From: Mytilus edulis
Taxonomy: Eukaryota > Mollusca > Bivalvia > Mytilida > Mytilidae
DNA: 64,000 bases
NCBI RefSeq assembly: GCF_963676685.1
Contig: NC_092354.1
Coordinates: forward strand, 38,782,193 to 38,846,192
Direction of reading: 5' to 3'
Shown: positions 10,298-22,138 of the stretch, piece after piece
Numbering within the stretch: the stretch's first letter is position 1
How the letters are laid out: every line of letters begins with the position of its first letter
Program-made: the position numbers and the translations under genes
Notes under the pieces: generated by a model
Databases searched by the model: none
What the model was told of the DNA's origin: nothing
Seen by the model: only the letters and a program-made list of their open reading frames with translations

Positions 10298-10368
10298 GCA
10301 TCGGTGGTTCAGTGGTAGAATGCTCGCCTGCCACGCGGGCGGCCCGGGTTCGATTCCCGGCCGATGCA
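10298..10368 (+). tRNA. tRNA-Gly (GCC), array copy 4
   Basis: Identical to array copy 1. It lies in the last LINE-free unit before LINE copy 2. Confidence 0.97.
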
Positions 10369-10982
10369 TTTCTTTTTTCGTCTCTTTCAAATGTTTTCAA
10401 TTGATTAGAGGACATATTGGCACATAATCGTATCATCCACAAATATATAGTGGGCATTACTGTTAATTAACGTAAAAAGAAATTCATTTGATGCCATCAT
10501 TTCAAATACAACGCGTGCGTCTCTTCGCTTTGGAGGTCAATCTTGAAAAAGATACAAATAAATATCGGTAAGAACGCGCTTTATAAGTGTGCCAGGAGTG
10601 AATGGCTCCTGCGCTGCCATTTTTTAGTAATAGAGTGGAATTGTATAGAGAGAGTGGCAAACGCAGGGAATTACGTTATCGTATCTAACTTATACCCCGA
10701 GGGGATAATGTCATAACAACTGACTAAATGACAAGAAATACATAAAACATCAACATGACTTTAAAACAGAAAGTCATAATTATTTGCTAGTGTACATTCT
10801 TCTGCAGGACTGGTGTGATGGTCACCCATCTCATTTCAGTCGGTGTCATTTCAAGACATAATATTAAGGCACAAAACAGCGGCAGATGCAAACTGCAAGC
10901 TAACATACGTTGCAAGAATTAATTGCAATTTATTCGCTCTGATGAGTATGTGAATCCTGCATATCTTTTTCGTGACTTTTAA

Positions 10983-11055
10983 TTTATTGTTTATGTTGAG
11001 GATTTTGTGAAATTTCTCATTTTTGAAAACATTAGTGCATAAGGATTAAATAAAA
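10983..11055 (+). repeat. 73-bp LINE leader fragment upstream of LINE copy 2
   Basis: Same 73-bp fragment as at 1635, matching the leader of LINE copy 2 at 11263. Its presence at the same place shows that fragment, tRNA-Glu and LINE were duplicated together. Confidence 0.9.
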
Positions 11056-11086
11056 CATAGTTTCCTCCAAGCACAAAAAATTAAAG

Positions 11087-11158
11087 CTCCGATGCCGGGA
11101 ATCGAACCCGGGCCGTCTGGGTGAAAACCAGAAATCCTAACCACTAGACCACATCGGA
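11087..11158 (-). tRNA. tRNA-Glu (UUC), array copy 5 (LINE-bearing unit)
   Basis: Identical to array copy 1; bracketed by the 73-bp fragment and LINE copy 2. Confidence 0.97.
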
Positions 11159-11345
11159 CTTAGTATAACTAGTTAAAATTAAGCTATATATAAAAGCGTC
11201 CTTACCGAGCCTAATACATTTAATATGGGTACACAAATTTGCTCCGTGAATCTACTAGTTTATTTATTGTTTATGTTGAGGATTTTGTGAAATTTCTCAT
11301 TTTTGAAAACATTAGTGCATAAGGATTAAATAAAATTGCGTAAAT

Positions 11346-12443
11346 ATGGAAGGTTTAAACATTGCCTGCTTTGACCCACTTAGTCAACAATCAGCAGAAG
11401 ATTATGTGCAGTCGGTAATGTCCCAGACTACTGTTGGAAACAGAATGACAACAGCAGCAGATATACATACAGAGAACAATGTGAGTAAAAATACAGAAAA
11501 AATAGCAAATGTTGGTACAAAACGCTGTTTATCACCAGATCCTAATTCTAAACCAAATAACTGTAAAAAACTAAAATCAATTTGTGGTGACAAAGACGAC
11601 GAGATATATCGATTATCAGATTCACAACAGTGTACTATTACAGATAAGAGTGATATTAGTGAACTGAAATCGTTGATTTTAGGATTAACGGGCACCATGA
11701 ATAGTATTTGTGAAGTAATGACAAAACGGATGGATGACTTTGAAAAGAATATCCCTAGGCAAGTCGCTGCTATGATTGATACAAAAATATCTGAAGAGAT
11801 TAGTAAGGTCAAAGAGCAATTTAAGGTTGATCTGAATGCTGTCACCGAAAAAGTAAACAAGATGGAAACTTCTTACGCTAATGTGGTAAAAACTAATACA
11901 GACCGCACTACATATGATGATAGCCTTGTGATTCGTAACTTACCTGAAACCGAAACAGAAAATGTTGTAAATAAAGTTATCAGTGTTTTTAAAGATGGAT
12001 TACGCTTGAAAGATATACAAGTGGTTTCAGCGGAAAGAAAGAAAACGGCAAATAAAAAGAAACACGGGGTTGTGGTAGTAAAGTTACAGTCAAGTGCAGA
12101 AAAACGTAAAGTGATGGAAAAGAAAAGAGAGCTGAAACAGTCGAGAAATTTCCAGGACGTTTTTATCGAAAACGATATACCGAAAGCACAGAGGCTAATG
12201 AACAACAACTTGCGCAATATAGTGAAAGCAATCGGTATGAATAAGCTTGAAATGAGAGGAACAAGGGTTTGTCCAACATCATATGATAATCGTGTGTCTA
12301 GGGAGAAAAGTCCTGTCGTAGCCGGTAAAAGCGATGTCAATCAAGTGAATGGACAACCAAGAACACAACCAACAAATAATAATTCTGGACGTGGTAGAAA
12401 TGGTGGCGTCAGAGGTCGAAATGGTAAACGAAGAGGGTATTAG
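11346..12443 (+). CDS. LINE family 1 ORF1 protein, copy 2
   Basis: 365 residues, identical to copy 1 (coiled coil, RRM-like core, RG tail). It ends in UAG directly in frame with ORF2. Confidence 0.9.
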   Translation: MEGLNIACFDPLSQQSAEDYVQSVMSQTTVGNRMTTAADIHTENNVSKNTEKIANVGTKRCLSPDPNSKPNNCKKLKSICGDKDDEIYRLSDSQQCTITDKSDISELKSLILGLTGTMNSICEVMTKRMDDFEKNIPRQVAAMIDTKISEEISKVKEQFKVDLNAVTEKVNKMETSYANVVKTNTDRTTYDDSLVIRNLPETETENVVNKVISVFKDGLRLKDIQVVSAERKKTANKKKHGVVVVKLQSSAEKRKVMEKKRELKQSRNFQDVFIENDIPKAQRLMNNNLRNIVKAIGMNKLEMRGTRVCPTSYDNRVSREKSPVVAGKSDVNQVNGQPRTQPTNNNSGRGRNGGVRGRNGKRRGY

Positions 12444-15400
12444 GTTAAATGTGGATTTTGGAACTTAAATGGCTGGAATACTGATTGTAAACGGGATAAA
12501 TTTAACCTTTTAACCGATATCATCGCACAATGTAATCTGCATATAGTTGGACTGGCGGAAACACACTTAAGAGGAAATGATTCTATTGTAATGCATGGAT
12601 ATCAATGGTTTGGCCATAACCGAAATAATATACATAAACGTGCGAAATGTGGATCGGGTGGAGTTGGTGTTTTAGTCAGGAACGATTTTGCTGACCAGTT
12701 TTCAATAGAAATTGTCGAAAGCAGTAAAGATGGAATCATGTGGATTCGATTTACTGAAAAAAACTGTGTCCAAAACTGTTTTTATGTTTGCGTGGTGTAT
12801 TTGCCACCAGAGAACTCTACTAGAGCTGTAAACGCACAAGAATTTTTTGATAATATTATCGGTGATATTTATACAATTCCGAATGAAAATATGTTTTATC
12901 TATGTGGAGATTGGAATAGCCGATGTGGTGATATGCTAGACTATATACCAGGCGTAGATTCCTTACCAGAACGAAATGTAGTTGATTTTAAATGTAATAC
13001 GTATGGAAGTATATTTTGCGATTTTCTATCTGATATAAGCTGTTGTATACTTAATGGCCGAAATACGACTCAAAACGACTTTACGTACGTATCTACTCGA
13101 GGATCTAGTGTAGTAGATTACTGTATAGTACCTTACGAAAAGTTACAAAATTTTGAAAAGTTTAGTGTAAGTCGTGCAAGTACCTTAGTCGACACTGTAA
13201 ATGGCATTGGAAAATATGACTTAAAAGGAATTGTTCCAGATCATTCTATGTTATCATGGGAGATGTCACTAGACTTTTTAGTGACTGAAATAACACGTGA
13301 AAATACCAAGCAATCTGTTAAGAAGAGGTACGACACACAAAACATACCTCAGGACTTTCTTGTAAATTCGGAAGCTATTTGTGACTTAAACAAACTTATT
13401 TTAGACCTTGAAAACTCAAATAAGTCACAAGTCGATTTAGACCAGATGTATTGTGAATTTGTTAAAGTGGTAAAATCAGAGATGTCAAGTAAACTTTCAT
13501 GTAAAACATATATAACGGATGGATTTAATAACAAACGCCGTAGATGCAAAAAACCATGGTGGAATGAAGAACTAACCGTTTTATGGAATTGTGTTTGTAG
13601 TGCAGAAAAAATATGGATTAAAGCAACCTGTAATAAAAGTACGTTACGTCATAATTATGTCCAAAAGAGGAAACATTTCGATAAAGCGTGTCAACGTTCC
13701 AAACGCCAATACTGGTATAGTATGCAAGATGAATTAAAGAACTTAGAAGATAACCCAAAAGAATTTTGGAGGAAAATCGGGAAAATTGGAGTAGGAAACA
13801 ACAGGCAAAGTATTCCAATGGAAGTGAAAATGGAAGATAATTCAATATGTACCGATCCGAAAATTGTTTTAGATAAATGGAAATGTGATTTTTCAAATAT
13901 GTTGAATTCTGGAAATTTATATGAAACTACCGAAAAAGATGTTAACAGTTGCATAATAACCGATGATATTCTTGATAGTGAAATAACCAATGAAGAAGTT
14001 GTCAATATTTTAAAATTGTCAAAAGCGGGAAAATCTCCTGGTTGTGATGAAATTCCGATGGAGATGTATAAAAATCAGACAGCTATAAACGCCCTTACTC
14101 AAGTGTTCAACATTTGTTATAATACAGGAATGATACCGGAGCTATGGAGTAGAGGAATAATCACCCCCATACCGAAGAGTTCGACTTCCGACCCTCGGGA
14201 CCCGATGTCTTACAGAGGAATAACGTTGGCGCCAACTTCATATAAACTGTATTGCGGAGTACTGAATTCAAGATTAACTGTAAAGCTTGATGATCTAAAT
14301 TTTATACATGATGAACAAAATGGTTTTAGATCTAATCGTAATACTATTGATCATTTGTCAACAATTACAACTATTATTGAAACAAGAAAAATGTGTAAAA
14401 TGTCAACTTTTGCAGCTTTTATTGATTTCAAAAAAGCATATGATACTGTAAACAGATTTTTATTATTTTGTAAACTTGAGTCAATAGGAATTAGTAGTAA
14501 AATGTTGAATGCTTTAAAATCTTTATATCATAAAGTACAGTCATGTGTTAAAGTTAATGGGAATTTAACCCAATGGTTTGATGTTCAATGTGGTTTAAAA
14601 CAAGGGTGTGTGTTATCGCCCATTTTATTCAATATTTTTATTAATAATTTAGTAAATGAGGTTAAAAGTTTAAATGTTGGTATTCCGATAGAGGAAGAGA
14701 AAATATGTATTTTGCTCTATGCTGATGATATTGTTTTACTTGCTGAAAATGAATCAGACTTACAGATGCTCTTAAATGTTTTACATATGTGGTGTCATAC
14801 AAATGATATTAGTGTTAATTTGAGTAAATCTAAGATTATTCATTTTAGACCACCTTCTTTTCCAAGGTCTATTTATACATTTATGCTGGGTAATGATAAT
14901 ATTGAAACTGTAATACAATATACTTACCTTGGTTTACATCTTACAGAATTTTTAAATTATGATTTAATGGCAAAAGCTATTGCCAAGTCGGCAAGTAGAG
15001 CTCTTGGGTTATTGATCGCAAAATGTAAATCAAATGGTGGTTTTTGTTACTCTACTTATACAAAGCTTTTTGACACACTTGTATGGTCAGTCATCGATTA
15101 TGGTGCTTCAATATGGGGAACAAGAGAATTCTCGTGCATAAATGCTGTTAAAAACAGAGCGATGAGATTTTTTATGGGTGTAGGAAAGTATACACCAAAC
15201 TTATCTCTCTATGGTGATATGGGCTGGATTCCATGCAATGTAAAGCAATGGACAGCTGTTTTTAGATTATGGTCCAGATTTTGTAAAATGGACAATAATA
15301 GATTGAACAAAAGAGTATTTATATGGTCATATAAGTATGGAAATAAGCCAATTAAAAACTGGTGCTTCAGAGTGATGACTAAGTTTAAAGAGTATAATCT

Positions 15401-15926
15401 TGAACCATATTGTAACTGTGATATATTGTTAACTAAAAATGTAATTAAGGATATAGAATGCTTAGCTATTGATTTATATAAAACTGAATGGCATAATAAG
15501 TTGGTTTCGAATGAATATGCCAAACTTCGTACTTATAAATTATTTAAAACAGAATTTAAGGTAGAAAATTACATTTGTAAAACTATTGCAGGGAAATATA
15601 GAAGTGCTTTTGCAAAATTTCGTTGTGGTGTTGCGCCCCTAAAAATTGAAACGGGCCGGTATCAGAACTTACCTATTAATGAACGAATATGTTTTAGTTG
15701 TAATGAAACCATAGAAGATGAGAAACATGTAATTTTGAAATGTCCACTATATGCAGATTTTCGTGCTGTGTTGTTTAGTCATGCTAATTCTTTTTGTCAT
15801 GATTTTAATAGTATGTCAGATGATGATAAATTTGTATTTTTATTTAGTGATGAAAATGTTTATTTTTACACTGCCAAAATCTGCTATGATATTTTACTGA
15901 AAAGAAAATGTTTATTATATTCTTAA
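12444..15926 (+). CDS. LINE family 1 ORF2: endonuclease-reverse transcriptase, copy 2
   Basis: Intact frame of 1,160 codons after the ORF1 UAG; first AUG at 12591 (codon 50). Protein identical to copy 1, with all endonuclease and YADD motifs and the CCHC knuckle, so potentially active. Confidence 0.93.
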   Translation, partial: VKCGFWNLNGWNTDCKRDKFNLLTDIIAQCNLHIVGLAETHLRGNDSIVMHGYQWFGHNRNNIHKRAKCGSGGVGVLVRNDFADQFSIEIVESSKDGIMWIRFTEKNCVQNCFYVCVVYLPPENSTRAVNAQEFFDNIIGDIYTIPNENMFYLCGDWNSRCGDMLDYIPGVDSLPERNVVDFKCNTYGSIFCDFLSDISCCILNGRNTTQNDFTYVSTRGSSVVDYCIVPYEKLQNFEKFSVSRASTLVDTVNGIGKYDLKGIVPDHSMLSWEMSLDFLVTEITRENTKQSVKKRYDTQNIPQDFLVNSEAICDLNKLILDLENSNKSQVDLDQMYCEFVKVVKSEMSSKLSCKTYITDGFNNKRRRCKKPWWNEELTVLWNCVCSAEKIWIKATCNKSTLRHNYVQKRKHFDKACQRSKRQYWYSMQDELKNLEDNPKEFWRKIGKIGVGNNRQSIPMEVKMEDNSICTDPKIVLDKWKCDFSNMLNSGNLYETTEKDVNSCIITDDILDSEITNEEVVNILKLSKAGKSPGCDEIPMEMYKNQTAINALTQVFNICYNTGMIPELWSRGIITPIPKSSTSDPRDPMSYRGITLAPTSYKLYCGVLNSRLTVKLDDLNFIHDEQNGFRSNRNTIDHLSTITTIIETRKMCKMSTFAAFIDFKKAYDTVNRFLLFCKLESIGISSKMLNALKSLYHKVQSCVKVNGNLTQWFDVQCGLKQGCVLSPILFNIFINNLVNEVKSLNVGIPIEEEKICILLYADDIVLLAENESDLQMLLNVLHMWCHTNDISVNLSKSKIIHFRPPSFPRSIYTFMLGNDNIETVIQYTYLGLHLTEFLNYDLMAKAIAKSASRALGLLIAKCKSNGGFCYSTYTKLFDTLVWSVIDYGASIWGTREFSCINAVKNRAMRFFMGVGKYTPNLSLYGDMGWIPCNVKQWTAVFRLWSRFCKMDNNRLNKRVFIWSYKYGNKPIKNWCFRVMTKFKEYNLEPYCNCDILLTKNVIKDIECLAIDLYKTEWHNKLVSNEYAKLRTYKLFKTEFKVENYICKTIAGKYRSAFAKFRCGVAPLKIETGRYQNLPINERICFSCNETIEDEKHVILKCPLYADFRAVLFSHANSFCHDFNSMSDDDKFVFLFSDENVYFYTAKICYDILLKRKCLLYS

Positions 15927-16754
15927 CAGTTGTTTACTTTTAAACTGTTTTATGTTAATCTTAACATTTGTATACTTTTAATTTGTTTTATGTTTTATGT
16001 ATGTATATATATATATATATATGTAAATGTATATACCATTTTTTTTTTATAGTCTCTCATAACTCTTTTTAGAGTGGCTCTTGTTTTATATTGTAATATG
16101 TAAACTGTAATATTATGTAAATGTTTTAGAAGAGGTGAGACTCAAATAAAATAAAATATTGTCTATGATTGTGTCAACATATGATAACCATGATTCAGCT
16201 GACAGCATGACAGGAGAGTATTCAAAGCTCACAAAATTATACCAGTCGGTAATTATAGGATGCAGAAACGTATATCTACAACTGATAAAGGGCAAAGTTA
16301 TGTATTTAGCTTAATTGTAATTACATGGAGTGTATGCATTGAAATTAACATGTACCATATGTCGACTTTACGAGTTCAAGTTGTCTGTCATGCAAACCAC
16401 AACAGAAATCGTGTCAAATTACAGAACTTTTCGTTTTGCGATTAGGTCTTCTTTGAAAGACTTGGATTTAATTATCCCTCCCCCTTTTAGATCACGATTT
16501 TTTTTTTTTTTAACTATGCGGGTAAGCTTAAGTTGCAAATTATACACGAAGCCGACAGTAGCGGGGATATTTCTGGTCATTATATTTCAACCTCGAATTG
16601 AGATTATGCTGCAGCTGTAATTTTAACTATCGCCGATTTCCTCTATCAAATATATTTACCGACAATTTCAGTATAATATTAACATGCATATATACCATAC
16701 ATATCAGGTAACACGTGTCCTTATATGATCAAGTTAAACAAGTGATAGTCATAA

Positions 16755-16825
16755 GCATCGGTGGTTCAGTGGTAGAATGCTCGCCTGCCACGCGGGCGGC
16801 CCGGGTTCGATTCCCGGCCGATGCA
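16755..16825 (+). tRNA. tRNA-Gly (GCC), array copy 5
   Basis: Identical to array copy 1; downstream half of the unit split by LINE copy 2. Confidence 0.97.
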
Positions 16826-17470
16826 TTTCTTTTTTCGTCTCTTTCAAATGTTTTCAATTGATTAGAGGACATATTGGCACATAATCGTATCATCCACAAA
16901 TATATAGTGGGCATTACTGTTAATTAACGTAAAAAGAAATTCATTTGATGCCATCATTTCAAATACAACGCGTGCGTCTCTTCGCTTTGGAGGTCAATCT
17001 TGAAAAAGATACAAATAAATATCGGTAAGAACGCGCTTTATAAGTGTGCCAGGAGTGAATGGCTCCTGCGCTGCCATTTTTTAGTAATAGAGTGGAATTG
17101 TATAGAGAGAGTGGCAAACGCAGGGAATTACGTTATCGTATCTAACTTATACCCCGAGGGGATAATGTCATAACAACTGACTAAATGACAAGAAATACAT
17201 AAAACATCAACATGACTTTAAAACAGAAAGTCATAATTATTTGCTAGTGTACATTCTTCTGCAGGACTGGTGTGATGGTCACCCATCTCATTTCAGTCGA
17301 TGTCATTTCAAGACATAATATTAAGGCACAAAACAGCGGCAGATGCAAACTGCAAGCTAACATACGTTGCAAGAATTAATTGCAATTTATTCGCTCTGAT
17401 GAGTATGTGAATCCTGCATATCTTGTTCGTGACTTTTAACATAGTTTCCTCCAAGCACAAAAAATTAAAG

Positions 17471-17542
17471 CTCCGATGCCGGGAATCGAACCCGGGCCGT
17501 CTGGGTGAAAACCAGAAATCCTAACCATTAGACCACATCGGA
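17471..17542 (-). tRNA. tRNA-Glu (UUC), array copy 6, with a D-loop variant
   Basis: The only Glu copy with a base change: plus-strand C to T at 17528, which gives A instead of G at tRNA position 15 (the Levitt-pair purine). Anticodon TTC and all stems are intact. The gene may still function, but the 15-48 pair would change. Confidence 0.93.
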
Positions 17543-18200
17543 CTTAGTATAACTAGTTAAAATTAAGCTATATATAAAAGCGTCCTTACCGAGCCTAATA
17601 CATTTAATATGATTGTGTCAACATATGATAACCATGATTCAGCTGACAGCATGACAGGAGAGTATTCAAAGCTCACAAAATTATACCAGTCGGTAATTAT
17701 AGGATGCAGAAACGTATATCTACAACTGATAAAGGGCAAAGTTATGTATTTAGCTTAATTGTAATTACATGGAGTGTATGCATTGAAATTAACATGTACC
17801 ATATGTCGACTTTACGAGTTCAAGTTGTCTGTCATGCAAACCACAACAGAAATCGTGTCAAATTACAGAACTTTTCGTTTTGCGATTAGGTCTTCTTTGA
17901 AAGACTTGGATTTAATTATCCCTCCCCCTTTTAGATCACGATTTTTTTTTTTTTTTTAACTATGCGGGTAAGCTTAAGTTGCAAATTATACACGAAGCCG
18001 ACAGTAGCGGGGATATTTCTGGTCATTATATTTCAACCTCGAATTGAGATTATGCTGCAGCTGTAATTTTAACTATCGCCGATTTCCTCTATCAAATATA
18101 TTTACCGACAATTTCAGTATAATATTAACATGCATATATACCATACATATCAGGTAACACGTGTCCTTATATGATCAAGTTAAACAAGTGATAGTCATAA

Positions 18201-18271
18201 GCATCGGTGGTTCAGTGGTAGAATGCTCGCCTGCCACGCGGGCGGCCCGGGTTCGATTCCCGGCCGATGCA
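18201..18271 (+). tRNA. tRNA-Gly (GCC), array copy 6
   Basis: Identical to array copy 1. Its unit shares the GAGCGG spacer variant (near 18538) with the unit ending near 9190, again pairing the higher-order copies. Confidence 0.97.
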
Positions 18272-18916
18272 TTTCTTTTTTCGTCTCTTTCAAATGTTTT
18301 CAATTGATTAGAGGACATATTGGCACATAATCGTATCATCCACAAATATATAGTGGGCATTACTGTTAATTAACGTAAAAAGAAATTCATTTGATGCCAT
18401 CATTTCAAATACAACGCGTGCGTCTCTTCGCTTTGGAGGTCAATCTTGAAAAAGATACAAATAAATATCGGTAAGAACGCGCTTTATAAGTGTGCCAGGA
18501 GTGAATGGCTCCTGCGCTGCCATTTTTTAGTAATAGAGCGGAATTGTATAGAGAGAGTGGCAAACGCAGGGAATTACGTTATCGTATCTAACTTATACCC
18601 CGAGGGGATAATGTCATAACAACTGACTAAATGACAAGAAATACATAAAACATCAACATGACTTTAAAACAGAAAGTCATAATTATTTGCTAGTGTACAT
18701 TCTTCTGCAGGACTGGTGTGATGGTCACCCATCTCATTTCAGTCGGTGTCATTTCAAGACATAATATTAAGGCACAAAACAGCGGCAGATGCAAACTGCA
18801 AGCTAACATACGTTGCAAGAATTAATTGCAATTTATTCGCTCTGATGAGTATGTGAATCCTGCATATCTTGTTCGTGACTTTTAACATAGTTTCCTCCAA
18901 GCACAAAAAATTAAAG

Positions 18917-18988
18917 CTCCGATGCCGGGAATCGAACCCGGGCCGTCTGGGTGAAAACCAGAAATCCTAACCACTAGACCACATCGGA
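18917..18988 (-). tRNA. tRNA-Glu (UUC), array copy 7
   Basis: Identical to array copy 1; LINE-free unit. Confidence 0.97.
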
Positions 18989-19645
18989 CTTAGTATAACT
19001 AGTTAAAATTAAGCTATATATAAAAGCGTCCTTACCGAGCCTAATACATTTAATATGATTGTGTCAACATATGATAACCATGATTCAGCTGACAGCATGA
19101 CAGGAGAGTATTCAAAGCTCACAAAATTATACCAGTCGGTAATTATAGGATGCAGAAACGTATATCTACAACTGATAAAGGGCAAAGTTATGTATTTAGC
19201 TTAATTGTAATTACATGGAGTGTATGCATTGAAATTAACATGTACCATATGTCGACTTTACGAGTTCAAGTTGTCTGTCATGCAAACCACAACAGAAATC
19301 GTGTCAAATTACAGAACTTTTCGTTTTGCGATTAGGTCTTCTTTGAAAGACTTGGATTTAATTATCCCTCCCCCTTTTAGATCACGATTTTTTTTTTTTT
19401 TTAACTATGCGGGTAAGCTTAAGTTGCAAATTATACACGAAGCCGACAGTAGCGGGGATATTTCTGGTCATTATATTTCAACCTCGAATTGAGATTATGC
19501 TGCAGCTGTAATTTTAACTATCGCCGATTTCCTCTATCAAATATATTTACCGACAATTTCAGTATAATATTAACATGCATATATACCATACATATCAGGT
19601 AACACGTGTCCTTATATGATCAAGTTAAACAAGTGATAGTCATAA

Positions 19646-19716
19646 GCATCGGTGGTTCAGTGGTAGAATGCTCGCCTGCCACGCGGGCGGCCCGGGTTCG
19701 ATTCCCGGCCGATGCA
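19646..19716 (+). tRNA. tRNA-Gly (GCC), array copy 7
   Basis: Identical to array copy 1; LINE-free unit. Confidence 0.97.
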
Positions 19717-20361
19717 TTTCTTTTTTCGTCTCTTTCAAATGTTTTCAATTGATTAGAGGACATATTGGCACATAATCGTATCATCCACAAATATATAGTG
19801 GGCATTACTGTTAATTAACGTAAAAAGAAATTCATTTGATGCCATCATTTCAAATACAACGCGTGCGTCTCTTCGCTTTGGAGGTCAATCTTGAAAAAGA
19901 TACAAATAAATATCGGTAAGAACGCGCTTTATAAGTGTGCCAGGAGTGAATGGCTCCTGCGCTGCCATTTTTTAGTAATAGAGTGGAATTGTATAGAGAG
20001 AGTGGCAAACGCAGGGAATTACGTTATCGTATCTAACTTATACCCCGAGGGGATAATGTCATAACAACTGACTAAATGACAAGAAATACATAAAACATCA
20101 ACATGACTTTAAAACAGAAAGTCATAATTATTTGCTAGTGTACATTCTTCTGCAGGACTGGTGTGATGGTCACCCATCTCATTTCAGTCGGTGTCATTTC
20201 AAGACATAATATTAAGGCACAAAACAGCGGCAGATGCAAACTGCAAGCTAACATACGTTGCAAGAATTAATTGCAATTTATTCGCTCTGATGAGTATGTG
20301 AATCCTGCATATCTTTTTCGTGACTTTTAACATAGTTTCCTCCAAGCACAAAAAATTAAAG

Positions 20362-20433
20362 CTCCGATGCCGGGAATCGAACCCGGGCCGTCTGGGTGAA
20401 AACCAGAAATCCTAACCACTAGACCACATCGGA
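20362..20433 (-). tRNA. tRNA-Glu (UUC), array copy 8
   Basis: Identical to array copy 1. This is the extra unit that makes the second higher-order interval 1,445 bp longer than the first. Confidence 0.97.
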
Positions 20434-21090
20434 CTTAGTATAACTAGTTAAAATTAAGCTATATATAAAAGCGTCCTTACCGAGCCTAATACATTTAATA
20501 TGATTGTGTCAACATATGATAACCATGATTCAGCTGACAGCATGACAGGAGAGTATTCAAAGCTCACAAAATTATACCAGTCGGTAATTATAGGATGCAG
20601 AAACGTATATCTACAACTGATAAAGGGCAAAGTTATGTATTTAGCTTAATTGTAATTACATGGAGTGTATGCATTGAAATTAACATGTACCATATGTCGA
20701 CTTTACGAGTTCAAGTTGTCTGTCATGCAAACCACAACAGAAATCGTGTCAAATTACAGAACTTTTCGTTTTGCGATTAGGTCTTCTTTGAAAGACTTGG
20801 ATTTAATTATCCCTCCCCCTTTTAGATCACGATTTTTTTTTTTTTTTAACTATGCGGGTAAGCTTAAGTTGCAAATTATACACGAAGCCGACAGTAGCGG
20901 GGATATTTCTGGTCATTATATTTCAACCTCGAATTGAGATTATGCTGCAGCTGTAATTTTAACTATCGCCGATTTCCTCTATCAAATATATTTACCGACA
21001 ATTTCAGTATAATATTAACATGCATATATACCATACATATCAGGTAACACGTGTCCTTATATGATCAAGTTAAACAAGTGATAGTCATAA

Positions 21091-21161
21091 GCATCGGTGG
21101 TTCAGTGGTAGAATGCTCGCCTGCCACGCGGGCGGCCCGGGTTCGATTCCCGGCCGATGCA
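21091..21161 (+). tRNA. tRNA-Gly (GCC), array copy 8
   Basis: Identical to array copy 1. The downstream variant TATAGGACA (21199) is shared only with the unit of array copy 1; both sit just before a LINE-bearing unit. Confidence 0.97.
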
Positions 21162-21775
21162 TTTCTTTTTTCGTCTCTTTCAAATGTTTTCAATTGATTA
21201 TAGGACATATTGGCACATAATCGTATCATCCACAAATATATAGTGGGCATTACTGTTAATTAACGTAAAAAGAAATTCATTTGATGCCATCATTTCAAAT
21301 ACAACGCGTGCGTCTCTTCGCTTTGGAGGTCAATCTTGAAAAAGATACAAATAAATATCGGTAAGAACGCGCTTTATAAGTGTGCCAGGAGTGAATGGCT
21401 CCTGCGCTGCCATTTTTTAGTAATAGAGTGGAATTGTATAGAGAGAGTGGCAAACGCAGGGAATTACGTTATCGTATCTAACTTATACCCCGAGGGGATA
21501 ATGTCATAACAACTGACTAAATGACAAGAAATACATAAAACATCAACATGACTTTAAAACAGAAAGTCATAATTATTTGCTAGTGTACATTCTTCTGCAG
21601 GACTGGTGTGATGGTCACCCATCTCATTTCAGTCGGTGTCATTTCAAGACATAATATTAAGGCACAAAACAGCGGCAGATGCAAACTGCAAGCTAACATA
21701 CGTTGCAAGAATTAATTGCAATTTATTCGCTCTGATGAGTATGTGAATCCTGCATATCTTTTTCGTGACTTTTAA

Positions 21776-21848
21776 TTTATTGTTTATGTTGAGGATTTTG
21801 TGAAATTTCTCATTTTTGAAAACATTAGTGCATAAGGATTAAATAAAA
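21776..21848 (+). repeat. 73-bp LINE leader fragment upstream of LINE copy 3
   Basis: Third instance of the 73-bp fragment, matching the leader of LINE copy 3 at 22056. Confidence 0.9.
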
Positions 21849-21879
21849 CATAGTTTCCTCCAAGCACAAAAAATTAAAG

Positions 21880-21951
21880 CTCCGATGCCGGGAATCGAAC
21901 CCGGGCCGTCTGGGTGAAAACCAGAAATCCTAACCACTAGACCACATCGGA
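21880..21951 (-). tRNA. tRNA-Glu (UUC), array copy 9 (LINE-bearing unit)
   Basis: Identical to array copy 1; last intact Glu gene of the array. Confidence 0.97.
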
Positions 21952-22138
21952 CTTAGTATAACTAGTTAAAATTAAGCTATATATAAAAGCGTCCTTACCG
22001 AGCCTAATACATTTAATATGGGTACACAAATTTGCTCCGTGAATCTACTAGTTTATTTATTGTTTATGTTGAGGATTTTGTGAAATTTCTCATTTTTGAA
22101 AACATTAGTGCATAAGGATTAAATAAAATTGCGTAAAT

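Larger units (their letters stand above)
11228..16167 (+). mobile_element. Full-length LINE, family 1, copy 2
   Basis: 4,940 bp, at the same unit position as copy 1 with the same junctions. It differs visibly by one T in the 3' UTR T-run. Identical insertion site plus identical flanks make segmental amplification far more likely than independent insertion. Confidence 0.95.

Noticed and set aside
222-21951. Idea that the array tRNAs suppress the UAG between LINE ORF1 and ORF2
   Set aside because: All nine Glu copies have anticodon TTC and all Gly copies GCC. Neither reads UAG by normal pairing, so no suppressor tRNA is encoded here.
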